From: an uncultured Schlesneria sp.
GTDB lineage: Bacteria; Planctomycetota; Planctomycetia; Planctomycetales; Planctomycetaceae
DNA: 64,000 nt
NCBI GenBank assembly: GCA_903834925.1
Contig: CAILLA010000136.1
Span: forward strand, 1-64,000
Direction of reading: 5' to 3'
Shown: positions 37,043 through 45,907 of the stretch, in pieces
Numbering within the stretch: the stretch's first letter is position 1
Layout: each line of letters begins with the position of its first letter
Made by a program: the position numbers and the translations under genes
Notes under the pieces: model-generated
What the model saw: the letters and a program-made list of their open reading frames with translations, nothing else
Database searches by the model: none
What the model was told of the DNA's origin: nothing

Positions 37043-37477
37043 ATGCAGCCTACTACCTTTTCTGGAATGATCCTTGGCAGATTCTCTCAAGAAGTTTGCA
37101 AGTCAATCAAGAAATACTTTCTAATCTTCGCTTGTGTTGTCGTTTCGATTATCGCAATTCTGTATGGGATTTCACCTGCCTGGTTCGCTAAGACGTTTCT
37201 TAACATCCCTGAGATGTCGGTGGATTTTGCCCATTTACTTCGGGCAATCACGGGCCTCTATCTTGGACTTGGCTTGTTTTGGCTCGTTTCCGCTTTCAAT
37301 GACAGGCACCGAAACACTGCCGTGTTGACCACCGCGATTTTTGCGGCTGGCCTTGCGAGTGGGAGACTGATCAGCCTTTTTGCGGATGGTCAACCGTCAC
37401 TAATTTTTGTGGTCTACATGGCATTGGAACTTTCGCTTATTCCGGTTGCCGTGTGGGTCTTCCGATTGCCTGAATGA
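37043..37477 (+). CDS. DUF4345 family membrane protein
   Basis: 144 residues with four predicted helices. The second half (LLRAITGLYLGLGLFWLVSAF, LTTAIFAAGLASGRLISLFADG, ALELSLIPVAVWVF) fits the DUF4345 pattern of small four-helix proteins with no known function. AAAGG precedes the ATG by about eight bases. The N-terminal 20 residues are polar and could be cytoplasmic. It is monocistronic as far as can be seen. Confidence 0.7.
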   Translation: MQPTTFSGMILGRFSQEVCKSIKKYFLIFACVVVSIIAILYGISPAWFAKTFLNIPEMSVDFAHLLRAITGLYLGLGLFWLVSAFNDRHRNTAVLTTAIFAAGLASGRLISLFADGQPSLIFVVYMALELSLIPVAVWVFRLPE

Positions 37478-37639
37478 GCCGCAAATATGATCAGTTTGGG
37501 TGCCTTAAACACAACTGACGAGCAACTGCGTCGCAATCTGGACAAATCGACTGGAAGTTCCACGTGCGATCGAGTCCAATGATGCCGACGAAAATCATTG
37601 CGGAAGGTTTTTTCAAACCGTTTTATTGGAATCACCACG

Positions 37640-38452
37640 ATGGACGACCAGACACCAACTTCGACCGACGCCGGTGAACTTCAATTCAACGAGGCGGAAT
37701 ACACTGCCCCGACCACTGGTGGGGTGAACTGCGCCGCGTGCGGCGTGGCAATCACGGACCAATATTTTCAGATCAATGGCGCAATTTTCTGCGAGCGTTG
37801 CAGCACATTGGTCAAAGCCCAATTGGCCGGCGGCGTGACGTTTTTCCGGTTCTTCAAAGCTTGCATTTTTGGACTGGCCGCGTCGTTCGCCGGTTTCTTG
37901 ATTTATTTCGGCATTCTTAAACTGACAGGAATTGAGATTGGCCTGATCTCCATCCTCGTCGGTTATCTGGTGGGAGCCGCTGTCCGACGCGGCTCCGACG
38001 GGCGCGGGGGTATTTTGTTTCAAGCAATCGCTGTCTGTTGCACCTACCTCGCCATTGCAGCCAGCTATTCGGCACTGGTTGTTCCGCAATTTATTGAGCA
38101 GATGAAAAACGACAAAGCTGCAGCCGCTCAACAACAAAAGGCTGAAGTCGCTGAAAAGGTTGTCGACCCACAGGCAGAAAACGCCCCAGATGCCGAACCG
38201 AAGAACGCACCCAAGAACGCGACTGTTCAACAGAAAGAGATAACGCCGTTAGAAATGGCCACGGCTATCGCCATAGTCCTCGCGATCATGCTGGCGCTCC
38301 CGATTCTCGCCGGCTTCTCTCAACCAATTGGCCTGTTAATTGTCGCGTTTGCACTTTGGGAAGCATTCAAGCTCAACCGAAAAGTGAATCTCGTCATCAC
38401 GGGCCCGCACAACATCGGTCACAACCCAGATCCGGACCTCGCCCATGTCTGA
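37640..38452 (+). CDS. Zinc-ribbon membrane protein coupled to the M50 protease
   Basis: 270 residues from ATG 37640 (MDDQTPTSTDAG), which suits the composition better than the track's 37598. A CAAC...CERC cysteine pair set near residues 32-60 forms a LIM/zinc-ribbon-like element (NGAIFCERCS). It is followed by helices (FKACIFGLAASFAGFLIYF, GLISILVGYLVGAAVRR, ILFQAIAVCCTYLAIAASYSALV), a charged coiled segment and two more helices. The pattern resembles planctomycete/myxobacterial LIM-TM proteins. The stop lies 8 bases inside the following M50 gene, implying coupled translation and possibly a joint function in proteolysis or folding of membrane proteins. Confidence 0.62.
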   Translation: MDDQTPTSTDAGELQFNEAEYTAPTTGGVNCAACGVAITDQYFQINGAIFCERCSTLVKAQLAGGVTFFRFFKACIFGLAASFAGFLIYFGILKLTGIEIGLISILVGYLVGAAVRRGSDGRGGILFQAIAVCCTYLAIAASYSALVVPQFIEQMKNDKAAAAQQQKAEVAEKVVDPQAENAPDAEPKNAPKNATVQQKEITPLEMATAIAIVLAIMLALPILAGFSQPIGLLIVAFALWEAFKLNRKVNLVITGPHNIGHNPDPDLAHV

Positions 38453-39488
38453 TCAGACGCTTCGTTGCCCGGCCTGTGCGACCGATCTCGCTCCCAATCT
38501 GCTGACTTGCCCAAAGTGTAGGCGGTTGGTCCATTCCGAGCGACTCAAGGCCCTGGCCGATACGGCGACTCAGGCCGCCAGTCCTGTCGACGCACTCGTC
38601 GCCTGGCGTGAGGCGTTTGAGCTCCTGCCGCCCGGTACGCGGCAATATGACACCATCCAGGCAAAGATCACCGAGCTTGGTAAGGTGGTCGATACTCTTC
38701 CATCCCCACCGCCGTCTTCCACTGCCGAGAAAGCGAATGGTGCGGGGGTCGGTCGAGCTGCAGGCCTGGGTGCCATCGGCCTGATTCTCTGGAAGTTCAA
38801 AGCCATTTTATTGCTCTCATTCACCAAGTGGAAGGTATTGCTTCTGGGCCTGACGAAAGCCAGCACGTTCACGTCGATGATGTTGTCGTTTGGGGTCTAC
38901 TGGACCATGTTCGGCTGGCCACTCGCGTTGGGGCTGGTGATCTCGATTTACATCCACGAAATGGGACATGTCGTCACGCTGATGCGCTATGGCGTGAAGG
39001 CAACGGCCCCGATGTTCATTCCCGGCCTTGGCGCAGTGATCCGTCTGCGGCAATCGTTGGGTGACCCGCGTCAGGACGCCCGCTGTGGTCTCGCCGGACC
39101 GGTTTGGGGCTTGGGAGCTGCGCTGGGGTCGTACCTGTTGAATCTGGCGACCGGCCTACCGATTTTTCTGGCGATCGCCAACCTGGGCGCATTTATCAAT
39201 CTATTCAACTTGCTCCCGTTTGGATCACTCGACGGTGGCCGGGCCTTCCAATCGATGAGCACAAACCAGCGATGGCTGGCTGTGCTGGGCCTGAGTGCAA
39301 TCATGTCGATGTGCGAGGGAAAGGAAACGTCGGGTCTGCTTACACTTCTAATGATTGGTGGCGTTTTCACCGCCGTGACCGGCAAAGCCCCCAAAACCGG
39401 CGACCGCCCAGGATTCATCGCCTATCTGGTTCTGGTTACCGTGTTGACACTCATGCTGGAACATCTCACTCCAATGCCGCAAGCGTGA
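38445..39488 (+). CDS. Zinc-ribbon site-2 protease (M50 family)
   Basis: 347 residues. A CPAC...CPKC zinc ribbon (Cys8, 11, 22, 25) starts the protein, followed by a Pro/Ser-rich linker and about six membrane helices. The metalloprotease site is HEMGH (His171, Glu172, His175), and the third ligand lies in NLLPFGSLDGGR (Asp263). Such enzymes cut membrane-spanning substrates, for example anti-sigma factors or signal peptides. No PDZ domain is present, so it belongs to the minimal M50B-like group. It overlaps the upstream zinc-ribbon membrane gene by 8 bases. A decayed copy of its catalytic region is seen at 41074-41142. Confidence 0.88.
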   Translation: MSDQTLRCPACATDLAPNLLTCPKCRRLVHSERLKALADTATQAASPVDALVAWREAFELLPPGTRQYDTIQAKITELGKVVDTLPSPPPSSTAEKANGAGVGRAAGLGAIGLILWKFKAILLLSFTKWKVLLLGLTKASTFTSMMLSFGVYWTMFGWPLALGLVISIYIHEMGHVVTLMRYGVKATAPMFIPGLGAVIRLRQSLGDPRQDARCGLAGPVWGLGAALGSYLLNLATGLPIFLAIANLGAFINLFNLLPFGSLDGGRAFQSMSTNQRWLAVLGLSAIMSMCEGKETSGLLTLLMIGGVFTAVTGKAPKTGDRPGFIAYLVLVTVLTLMLEHLTPMPQA

Positions 39489-39720
39489 CTCGACTGCCCA
39501 ATTTAAAGGTGCAAAGGTATCAGGATTAATGCTGACCAACTGATTCGACCAAACTTGTTCGGGTGAAGGTTTACCGATGTGTGTCTTTTCCACCAACATT
39601 ACTGCGAACCCGGGTCGGTACGGTCGGCCACTGTCTCGCTGTCGGGCCGTTGCAGCACTCCACGCATCATTGACGCCATTTTGTTGTAAATTCATTTAGT
39701 TCGTAAGCTTGAGAGACATC

Positions 39721-40998
39721 ATGGGATTCTTCGACTGGCTCTTCGGAAAGCAGCGACCCACCACCCCGCCGCGAGCACCCCGTCCGACTGTGCTCTCAGG
39801 GTTGGACGATGACTCGCCGCAGGTCACCGTCCAGATGGGTAACGCCGTCATGGTGATGGACCGAGACCAATTCGACTACATGTATGGTGAGAATAGCGCA
39901 CCCGATCCGGCTCAACGCGACCTCGACCAACTCTTGCCGCAAGTCACGCGTGTCCGCGCGATTGCTAGCGGAATGCTCCGGGGCAAGTCGATGAGTTCCG
40001 AGGCCCTCCTCGATACTTCGGACGAACAAGCTTTGGCTGATTTTCGCGAAACTCTTCGGATTGTTGAGGACCCAAAGACGTTCAGCCACTGCAGTTGCCT
40101 GGGCGGCCCTACGCTTGAACTATTTGCACACGACGGACTCCTTGCGACCATCGGGCTGCAACATGGTCAGGCGATTCGCTGGAAGCAATGGAAGCATGAC
40201 GCCAATCTCACTCAGGGCCAGACCCTGAACGAGTGGCTGACGCGGTTTGGCATCGAGCCTGAGTTCCTTGATGTGCTCCTGCATAACCAATACGACGCAG
40301 GGGGGTTAATGCCGTTGGGGATGCGGCGAAGCGGCTTATCGCCATTATCCCGCGCAGAACAGCGTCTTCGGCTTGTCGAACTGGGGCGGGTACGCGGTGG
40401 TAACGTTGAAGCGGCCTTGGCCGGGTGCCAGAAGGTCCTTGATGCCGAACCCAATGTGGCTTTCGGCTACGCCATCCGCGCCCTCATCCACAGTCAACGT
40501 CAGGATCACGCAAGCTGCATCGCGGATTGCACAGAAGCGATCAAGTTGGGACAGCGCGAGGCAGAGGTGTTTTTTGCGCGTGCCGTTTCCCACGACTTTT
40601 TGGGGCAAGCTCAAGACGCCCTGTCTGATTGCACAGCCGCGATTGAGATCGATCCCAAATATGTTAGTGCCTACAATAGCCGCGGCCTGATCCTGACAAT
40701 TATGGGTCTGAACAACGAGGCTTTGGCCGATCTCGGTGAAGCAATCCGTCTCGCTCCGGACTGGAGCTTGCCATATCTAAACCGTGGACGAGTACACGTC
40801 GCCCTAAACGACTTAGATTCCGCGATCACCGATTACACCCATGTCGTCAGCCTCTCCAATAAGCGGGGCCGCCGAGTCGATCATCAACTTGGTGCGGCCG
40901 CCTATGCGAACCGAGCCAAGGTCTATCGAATGCAAGGGGACGAGGAACGTGCTGCCACTGACTTTCAAGAGGCGGAACGTCTCTCGAAGAATCCATGA
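39721..40998 (+). CDS. TPR-repeat protein
   Basis: 425 residues from ATG 39721 (MGFFDWLFGKQ), with GAGAG upstream; the track start at 39709 is four residues longer. Residues 1-200 are a non-repeat region of unknown fold, with an MGFFDWLFG-type amphipathic N terminus that may touch the membrane. From about residue 215 five to six TPR motifs follow (AEPNVAFGYAIRALIHSQRQDHASCIADCTEAIKL; AIEIDPKYVSAYNSRGLILTIMG). TPRs bind peptide partners. No enzymatic motif is visible. It lies in the same orientation as the M50 gene but 230 bases away. Confidence 0.8.
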   Translation: MGFFDWLFGKQRPTTPPRAPRPTVLSGLDDDSPQVTVQMGNAVMVMDRDQFDYMYGENSAPDPAQRDLDQLLPQVTRVRAIASGMLRGKSMSSEALLDTSDEQALADFRETLRIVEDPKTFSHCSCLGGPTLELFAHDGLLATIGLQHGQAIRWKQWKHDANLTQGQTLNEWLTRFGIEPEFLDVLLHNQYDAGGLMPLGMRRSGLSPLSRAEQRLRLVELGRVRGGNVEAALAGCQKVLDAEPNVAFGYAIRALIHSQRQDHASCIADCTEAIKLGQREAEVFFARAVSHDFLGQAQDALSDCTAAIEIDPKYVSAYNSRGLILTIMGLNNEALADLGEAIRLAPDWSLPYLNRGRVHVALNDLDSAITDYTHVVSLSNKRGRRVDHQLGAAAYANRAKVYRMQGDEERAATDFQEAERLSKNP

Positions 40999-41073
40999 CT
41001 GCATGGCGAAAAAACCTGACTCCCCGTTTCAACACTTTGACTTAGCAGGCCCAAATCCGATCCTCCTTTTATT

Positions 41074-41142
41074 AGACCCAATCTGTTCAACTTGCTGCCG
41101 TTTGCTCTGATCAACGGCGGCCGGGCTTTTCACTCCTTTCTC
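41074..41142 (+). pseudogene. Remnant of an M50 protease active-site segment
   Basis: The plus-strand frame just before the HEAT gene reads NLFNLLPFALINGGRAFHSF, which aligns with NLFNLLPFGSLDGGRAFQSM of the intact M50 gene about 1.9 kb upstream. The catalytic LDG has become ING and the flanking gene is gone, so this is a decayed duplicate. The track's 41092 start for the HEAT ORF is inside this remnant. It shows that the region arose by local duplication and loss. Confidence 0.6.
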
Positions 41143-41160
41143 AATGCGGAACCGCCGGCC

Positions 41161-42051
41161 ATGACGAGTGACTATAAAACCCCCGATCCCGCGCTTGGGG
41201 ATTGGGTCGATCGCCAGAATGCCGAGTCCGAGGCGGATGCCCTTCGGCTCGAAAACGCGTCTCCGGTGGAGCTGAAGGCCGTTATCCGCGACGCGGGCGC
41301 GACACAGTCGTCACGAATGAACGCCCTGATGTTCCTCCGCATTCAGAAAGATCCGGAGTTTTTGGACGTTCTCCTGGATCTGTTCGATGATCTCGATCAG
41401 CATCTCTGGCACGAAATCCATCCCTCAAAGTCGATGCAGCAGGATTCCCGGTTTAGACAAAAGTATTTTGAAAAGTTGGATGGTCCGGATTTGGAGAATT
41501 CTGCCGCGGCAGCGGTTTCCCTCGCGATTGCGGGAGAAGTCTCTCTCATCCCGCGACTTGCTGACTGGCTTAACAACGGCGACGAACCCCATCGTAACGT
41601 GGCGATCGAGGCACTCCGACTCCTCAATTCGCCAGATGCATTGGCTGTATTGCAGCAGTTTTGGGACGAAGGTAAAGGCGACGATGATACGCGTCTTTGT
41701 GTGGCGGGAGCACTCATCCAATCGGGTGATCCAAGGGGTCGCAGCGTTCTTGAAGCGACAGCACGACGGGCGCAAGGTGTCTGGTCTGTCATTGCGGCGA
41801 CGTGCGTTTACGTCGCTGGCAGATGCAGCAAAAACCCTGATGACCTGCACCAACAGGACGGTCTAAAACTAATGCTGCACGTTCTGAACGAAGGAGACCT
41901 TGACGCCAAACAGGGGATGGTCAACCAGATTTGGAATTTCGAGCACTTGCCGCACGCGTTCACCGCCGATGGCCGCGACGAAGCCCAAGCTTGGGTCGAA
42001 TCGCAACTGGAATCATGCATCCTTCAACAGACAGGAAGATCGTGGCGGTGA
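41161..42051 (+). CDS. HEAT-repeat protein
   Basis: 296 residues from ATG 41161 (MTSDYKTPDPALG). The track start at 41092 reads through an M50 remnant and is rejected. After a helical N terminus, repeats such as SLIPRLADWLNNGDEPHRNVAIEALRLLNSPDALAVL and SGDPRGRSVLEATARR are typical HEAT/PBS-lyase-type helices. Such proteins are scaffolds. No cysteine ligands or catalytic residues stand out. Its 3' end abuts a minus-strand beta-helix remnant. Confidence 0.7.
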   Translation: MTSDYKTPDPALGDWVDRQNAESEADALRLENASPVELKAVIRDAGATQSSRMNALMFLRIQKDPEFLDVLLDLFDDLDQHLWHEIHPSKSMQQDSRFRQKYFEKLDGPDLENSAAAAVSLAIAGEVSLIPRLADWLNNGDEPHRNVAIEALRLLNSPDALAVLQQFWDEGKGDDDTRLCVAGALIQSGDPRGRSVLEATARRAQGVWSVIAATCVYVAGRCSKNPDDLHQQDGLKLMLHVLNEGDLDAKQGMVNQIWNFEHLPHAFTADGRDEAQAWVESQLESCILQQTGRSWR

Positions 42052-42163
42052 AGTCCGGGTTACTGTCGATCGACAAATCACCATTAACTCGAATGCCATC
42101 ACCTCCAAAACCAGTGATCGAGACATTTTTGATGCTCGGCGCATAACAGCCCATGATTTGGAT
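42052..42163 (-). pseudogene. Beta-helix protein remnant (minus strand)
   Basis: The minus-strand frame entering from 42163 reads GHDHAIQIMGCYAPSIKNVS and then ITGFGGDGIRVNGDLSI. The repeated V.ITG.G.DGI.V-type pattern is characteristic of right-handed parallel beta-helix repeats (pectate-lyase or tail-spike type). The frame is preceded by a stop and runs into the HEAT gene, so this is a fragment of a lost gene. The track ORF 41960-42154 is its visible part. Confidence 0.5.
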
Positions 42164-42337
42164 GGCATGGTCGTGACCTCATTCCTGTTATGGACATATC
42201 AGGCAACGGTTCGATACACATGTCTGGGGCATTTTTTTCCGAACGGCCCTCACACCCGGCCCCAGCGGGCACAGTCGCCAGCAGTCAGTGCATGATATGA
42301 GTCACACGAAAGTCACCTTCGGAGTCATTCAAGAATA

Positions 42338-42919
42338 ATGAAACCCAAAAGAACATTCGAGCTCGTATTGATTGCGATTGGCTTCGGATTTTTGATCTCA
42401 GGATTTGGTCTTGGGCTTTTGTTTGGTAGTCTCGACGTATCAGCCAAGGGACCGGCAGGTATTGCTGTGGCCATCTTGTTCGGCTGTGGGATTTGCCTTT
42501 TGCTCTTTGCGGCCCTGCAACCCATAACTTCTGTTTCGGGGTTTTTGAAACCCAATAACGCGGAACTTTCGGAGAGTGAACGGCCCAGATCATTGGCGGA
42601 GTTAAGTGTGTCGCGTGCAAAGTTGGCGATCTGTTTCTCCGCAGCCGCCACGGTAATGGCGTTCGCACTTTTTTATGGAGGAATAAAAGTTGCGTTCATC
42701 GGTTTCAATTTTGCATCGGGGACAAACGACGTTGGCTTAATTACGCTCCTCACAGGCATCGTTGTCGGTATCATCGCGATCGTCAGCAGTTTGGTCGCGA
42801 TCCTTTTGGGCTGGAGCGCAGGAAATGCGAGCGGCAAATTTTACTGGTTCTTTGCCGCACTTGCTGTCCCATTGTTTCAGGCCGTTACCTACCTGGTCGG
42901 GACATATCTCACAAAATGA
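42338..42919 (+). CDS. Multi-pass membrane protein of unknown function
   Basis: 193 residues with five strongly hydrophobic segments (ELVLIAIGFGFLISGFGLGLLFG; GIAVAILFGCGICLLLFAAL; LAICFSAAATVMAFALFYGGIKVAF; LITLLTGIVVGIIAIVSSLVAILLG; FYWFFAALAVPLFQAVTYLVG) and a charged loop (NAELSESERPRSL). I do not recognise a family. There is no strong Shine-Dalgarno, and the start ATG is chosen because MKPKRTFE gives a positive cytoplasmic N terminus. Low-complexity membrane proteins of this kind are common in planctomycetes. Confidence 0.6.
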   Translation: MKPKRTFELVLIAIGFGFLISGFGLGLLFGSLDVSAKGPAGIAVAILFGCGICLLLFAALQPITSVSGFLKPNNAELSESERPRSLAELSVSRAKLAICFSAAATVMAFALFYGGIKVAFIGFNFASGTNDVGLITLLTGIVVGIIAIVSSLVAILLGWSAGNASGKFYWFFAALAVPLFQAVTYLVGTYLTK

Positions 42920-43216
42920 ATGTGTCGTACGCGGCATGGAACTTTCAGAAAAAAGTGGCCTGCTGACGAGATTTGTGCCTTTGATTGAAGTTAAGGTTCG
43001 CCCGTAAAAGAATAAGTTGACGAGTGTCGAGATTGCCACCATCCGTCACGAGATCTTCGATGAGAGTTCCGACGTTGACGACCGCGATTGAGTAGTTACC
43101 AAACCCGTGGTTTCACACTTTGCTTTCTAGATTCCCCGGCCAATCCCAATGGAAATGAATAATGTCATTTCGTCTTGACCGTTCTGTAGTGAACTGTTAC
43201 CAGAACGCTCGATTTT
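42920..43216. other. Intergenic region with no recognised gene
   Basis: About 300 bases upstream of the barrel gene. A short open frame on the minus strand near 42950-43105 (IEDLVTDGGNLDTRQ) has protein-like composition but neither a start codon nor an RBS, so it may be a fragment of a decayed gene. No hairpin or RNA motif stands out. Confidence 0.3.
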
Positions 43217-44500
43217 TTGTTGAACCCTGAAGTCATTTGGGAAACTCTGTCCTTGCATCGCTGGCTCGCCTTTGCAGGGCTCTGGGGATTGACCAACGCC
43301 GTTGCCCATGCCGGTGAATTGGCCCCGAGTCCATTAACGAATCTCAAACGGCCTCAAATCTTTGAGGTTCGGGGGTCTCAGTTTAACTTGCTAAAGGATT
43401 TGCCCAATCGACAAGCCCCCACGTTTGACTCGCAGATCGGAATGGCTTTAGATGGAAATCTAGTCGAGTTTCGTGGCCGAGTCCTCGAAGACATTTTCGT
43501 TGACGAAGATGCAGCTGACGACATGCCGGACAGCCAATCAGGCCGAATCTTGATAACTCAGTATTCCGAGGAATTTCAAGAAGGGCAGTTGGAAAACACT
43601 TTCCCCTCACCGCCAGTGATACCAACACCATTATCGAGCGAAGCGATACCGCTCGATGGTACGCCGCGTGACGCAACCACGAAGTCGAAAGTTGACGAAC
43701 ATAAGTTTCAAAACCAATATTCTTCGTTGGCCTACATCGCGGGGGCAAACGATCGACTGGGCATGATTGAACTCCTTTTCAATCCACCAAGCCGAGTCTG
43801 GTACGACCCGACCCGGCCGTCGACCACGACATTCGTCGATATTGAATGGGGTGCCCGATGGCTTAATGGTCCGGATGTCACAGACCTGCCGCCTCAGCTT
43901 TTTAATATCGGGATCAATGTAGGAGACAGATTTCAATTCAATGATGCCATATCAGTCGATGTCATGCTCTCGCCGAGTTGGTATACGGACTTTTCCAATA
44001 AAGGAGTCCAGGCATTCCGATTGCCGTGGCATTTGGTTACGTACTACAAAATTGAAGAAGACTGGTACTGGGCAACAGGTGTCACGGATCTGGCTCGTGA
44101 TGACATCAAATATCTTCCCGTCCTGGGAACGGTCTACGCGCCTAAGGCGGGCGATATCCGATTGGATCTTGTCTTTCCAAGACCGAAGATTGCCTGGAAA
44201 TTCGCTGACATTGAGATCGTCGAAAATAGCCGGACATTCAAAGGGAACTCGTACTGGCTGACACTCAGCGGGGAACTGGGGGGCGGTTCGTGGGCGATCA
44301 GCCGAGAAAATCGGGCCTATGATGTCGTGACGTATCGAGACTACCGACTGGTTGCGGGTCTTGAATCACATCGTACCAACGGCCAGATTACACGACTCGA
44401 AGGGGGTTGGATTCTTGGCCGATCCGTGGATTACCGTTCCAACATCGGGAACTACAACCCTTCCGATACGTTCATGATCCGAATTTCCAGTGAGTATTGA
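43217..44500 (+). CDS. Putative outer-membrane beta-barrel protein (DUF6268-like)
   Basis: 427 residues. A hydrophobic stretch (WLAFAGLWGLTNAVAHA) looks like a signal peptide, followed by a disordered, acidic, proline-rich region and then many alternating strands (TFVDIEWGARWLNG, DAISVDVMLSPSWYTDF, LVTYYKIEEDWYWATGVTDL) ending in MIRISSEY. A C-terminal aromatic residue and strand composition fit an outer-membrane barrel. It resembles DUF6268-type planctomycete proteins, but that is from memory. The start is TTG at 43217 by default; a TTG before HRWLAFAG would give a standard-length signal peptide. No SD decides it. Confidence 0.6.
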   Translation: MLNPEVIWETLSLHRWLAFAGLWGLTNAVAHAGELAPSPLTNLKRPQIFEVRGSQFNLLKDLPNRQAPTFDSQIGMALDGNLVEFRGRVLEDIFVDEDAADDMPDSQSGRILITQYSEEFQEGQLENTFPSPPVIPTPLSSEAIPLDGTPRDATTKSKVDEHKFQNQYSSLAYIAGANDRLGMIELLFNPPSRVWYDPTRPSTTTFVDIEWGARWLNGPDVTDLPPQLFNIGINVGDRFQFNDAISVDVMLSPSWYTDFSNKGVQAFRLPWHLVTYYKIEEDWYWATGVTDLARDDIKYLPVLGTVYAPKAGDIRLDLVFPRPKIAWKFADIEIVENSRTFKGNSYWLTLSGELGGGSWAISRENRAYDVVTYRDYRLVAGLESHRTNGQITRLEGGWILGRSVDYRSNIGNYNPSDTFMIRISSEY

Positions 44501-44527
44501 TCTTCTTTGAAAGATTCAACGTCCGAA

Positions 44528-45541
44528 TCAAGCACATTCAAAGGTCCATGAGATTCGACCTTCTTGATCAATGAACAGATAAATTGATCCGTTATCACTT
44601 AATTCGAGTGTTAAGTCTTTCCGACATTCGGAAAGTGGTTCGTACTGATTGAGCCACGGGTAATATTGATTGGTCGGTGGATAGAGAGATCTGATCTGCG
44701 CGAGGAACTGCTTGTTCGACGCGCGCATCTCTGATTCGAATTCCTCCAAATTTGATTGCACGAGACAAGGGAGCCCACCGATTTTTGAGGCATCCAGGAG
44801 CGCCGCGCGGCTTCTTGGGTAGTAATAGCACTCCTCGGGCACATCGGAAAAATAGTCGACTGTGCGGTGGTGAAAACCATGACAGGAAACAAATCTCCAG
44901 GCCGGTACGGCGGTATCGTTCGCTGCGATCAGGTTCTCTTCCGGAATCCCTAATTGATACCACTCGAAATGCAGGGCTTCCTCTCTGCTAAATGTATCGT
45001 CCTCTGCGAAAACGAGCAGTACCTCACCGGGAAGTGGTGGAGAAAACAAATCGCGTGATCCAGAAAGATTGATCTGCGCGAGGAACGTCATAGGTTCACC
45101 CGACTTGGCAGGATAAGGCCCATCGTCCGGCAAAATCGTCGGCCAAACTAAATCAGCGGGACGGTAGGGCAGACCGCCGATCTTTGTCCAATGCCGCTTT
45201 GGCGGTTCTCCGAGCGCCCAGACAATCACGTCCACCTGAAGTGAGCGCCATCCCTGTTCATTGAACTTGTGCCTGGTTCGGTATTGCTCGATGTATGCCA
45301 AAGTGATCGGGCTGACGAGATCGCCAAATTCGGGCATATCCCTTTCGTAGAACTGCTCTTGCAAATCGCTACATTGATGTTGAACGCGTTGCAGATCGAC
45401 TTTTTGCTGTTCGGTCAGATTGCTATACCATTCTCGGCGGATACGTTCCTCTTCATCGTGTGCTGCACTCAGATGGGCCTCCGCAATTTCGAGTGGGGCA
45501 ATTGCAATCCACTCCTCGATGTCGATCATCTCTTCAGGCAC
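44528..45541 (-). CDS. DUF1963 (YwqG-like) protein
   Basis: 337 residues. The DUF1963 pattern is recognisable: KRHWTKIGGLPYRPADLVWPTI, PMTFLAQINLSGSRDLFSPPLPGEVLLVFAED, HFEWYQLGIPEENL and a final SNGSIYLFIDQEGRISW-like segment (DNGSIYLFIDQE). The family is cytoplasmic and of unknown function. The first 90 residues precede the DUF1963 domain and are helical (AHLSAAHDEEERIRREWY). It lies 46 bases downstream of the small membrane gene on the same strand, likely one transcript. Confidence 0.8.
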   Translation of the reverse strand: MPEEMIDIEEWIAIAPLEIAEAHLSAAHDEEERIRREWYSNLTEQQKVDLQRVQHQCSDLQEQFYERDMPEFGDLVSPITLAYIEQYRTRHKFNEQGWRSLQVDVIVWALGEPPKRHWTKIGGLPYRPADLVWPTILPDDGPYPAKSGEPMTFLAQINLSGSRDLFSPPLPGEVLLVFAEDDTFSREEALHFEWYQLGIPEENLIAANDTAVPAWRFVSCHGFHHRTVDYFSDVPEECYYYPRSRAALLDASKIGGLPCLVQSNLEEFESEMRASNKQFLAQIRSLYPPTNQYYPWLNQYEPLSECRKDLTLELSDNGSIYLFIDQEGRISWTFECA

Positions 45542-45587
45542 TCATTTTATTGCCTCTTCAAATAAACCAAAGATGGCAGGAACGGAT

Positions 45588-45878
45588 TCAACTCTTAACT
45601 TCTTTCCCGAAAGAATCGGCAACCATTTGTGCGACGCCTCCGAATAAACCACCGATGACACCCATGAGGATTGTTCCGACGCAGAAGGTCGCGATTGTGT
45701 ACGTGCCCCAGCCCGTGGTTTCGCCAATCGCTTTGTAAATGCCTGGTCCAAGTCCAGACGCAGCCGCAATGGAGAAACCAAGAACGATTGGCGACACCGT
45801 TCCAATAGGGGCGCCGTTGGAATTTGCCTTTGGCTCGGGCGGTTGCTCGACTAACATTTTCTCTTGGGGTTCGTTCAT
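45588..45878 (-). CDS. Small two-helix membrane protein
   Basis: 96 residues. A polar N terminus (MNEPQEKMLVEQPPEPKA) is followed by two Gly-rich hydrophobic segments (GTVSPIVLGFSIAAASGLGPGIYKAIG; YTIATFCVGTILMGVIGGLFGGVAQMVA) and a basic C terminus. GAGGAAAGCCTGAA immediately before the ATG is a clear RBS. I recognise no family. The Gly-rich helices would suit a small oligomeric or membrane-packing protein. It precedes DUF1963 and may be cotranscribed with it. Confidence 0.65.
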   Translation of the reverse strand: MNEPQEKMLVEQPPEPKANSNGAPIGTVSPIVLGFSIAAASGLGPGIYKAIGETTGWGTYTIATFCVGTILMGVIGGLFGGVAQMVADSFGKEVKS

Positions 45879-45907
45879 TTCAGGCTTTCCTCGATAGAGT
45901 AACAGAC

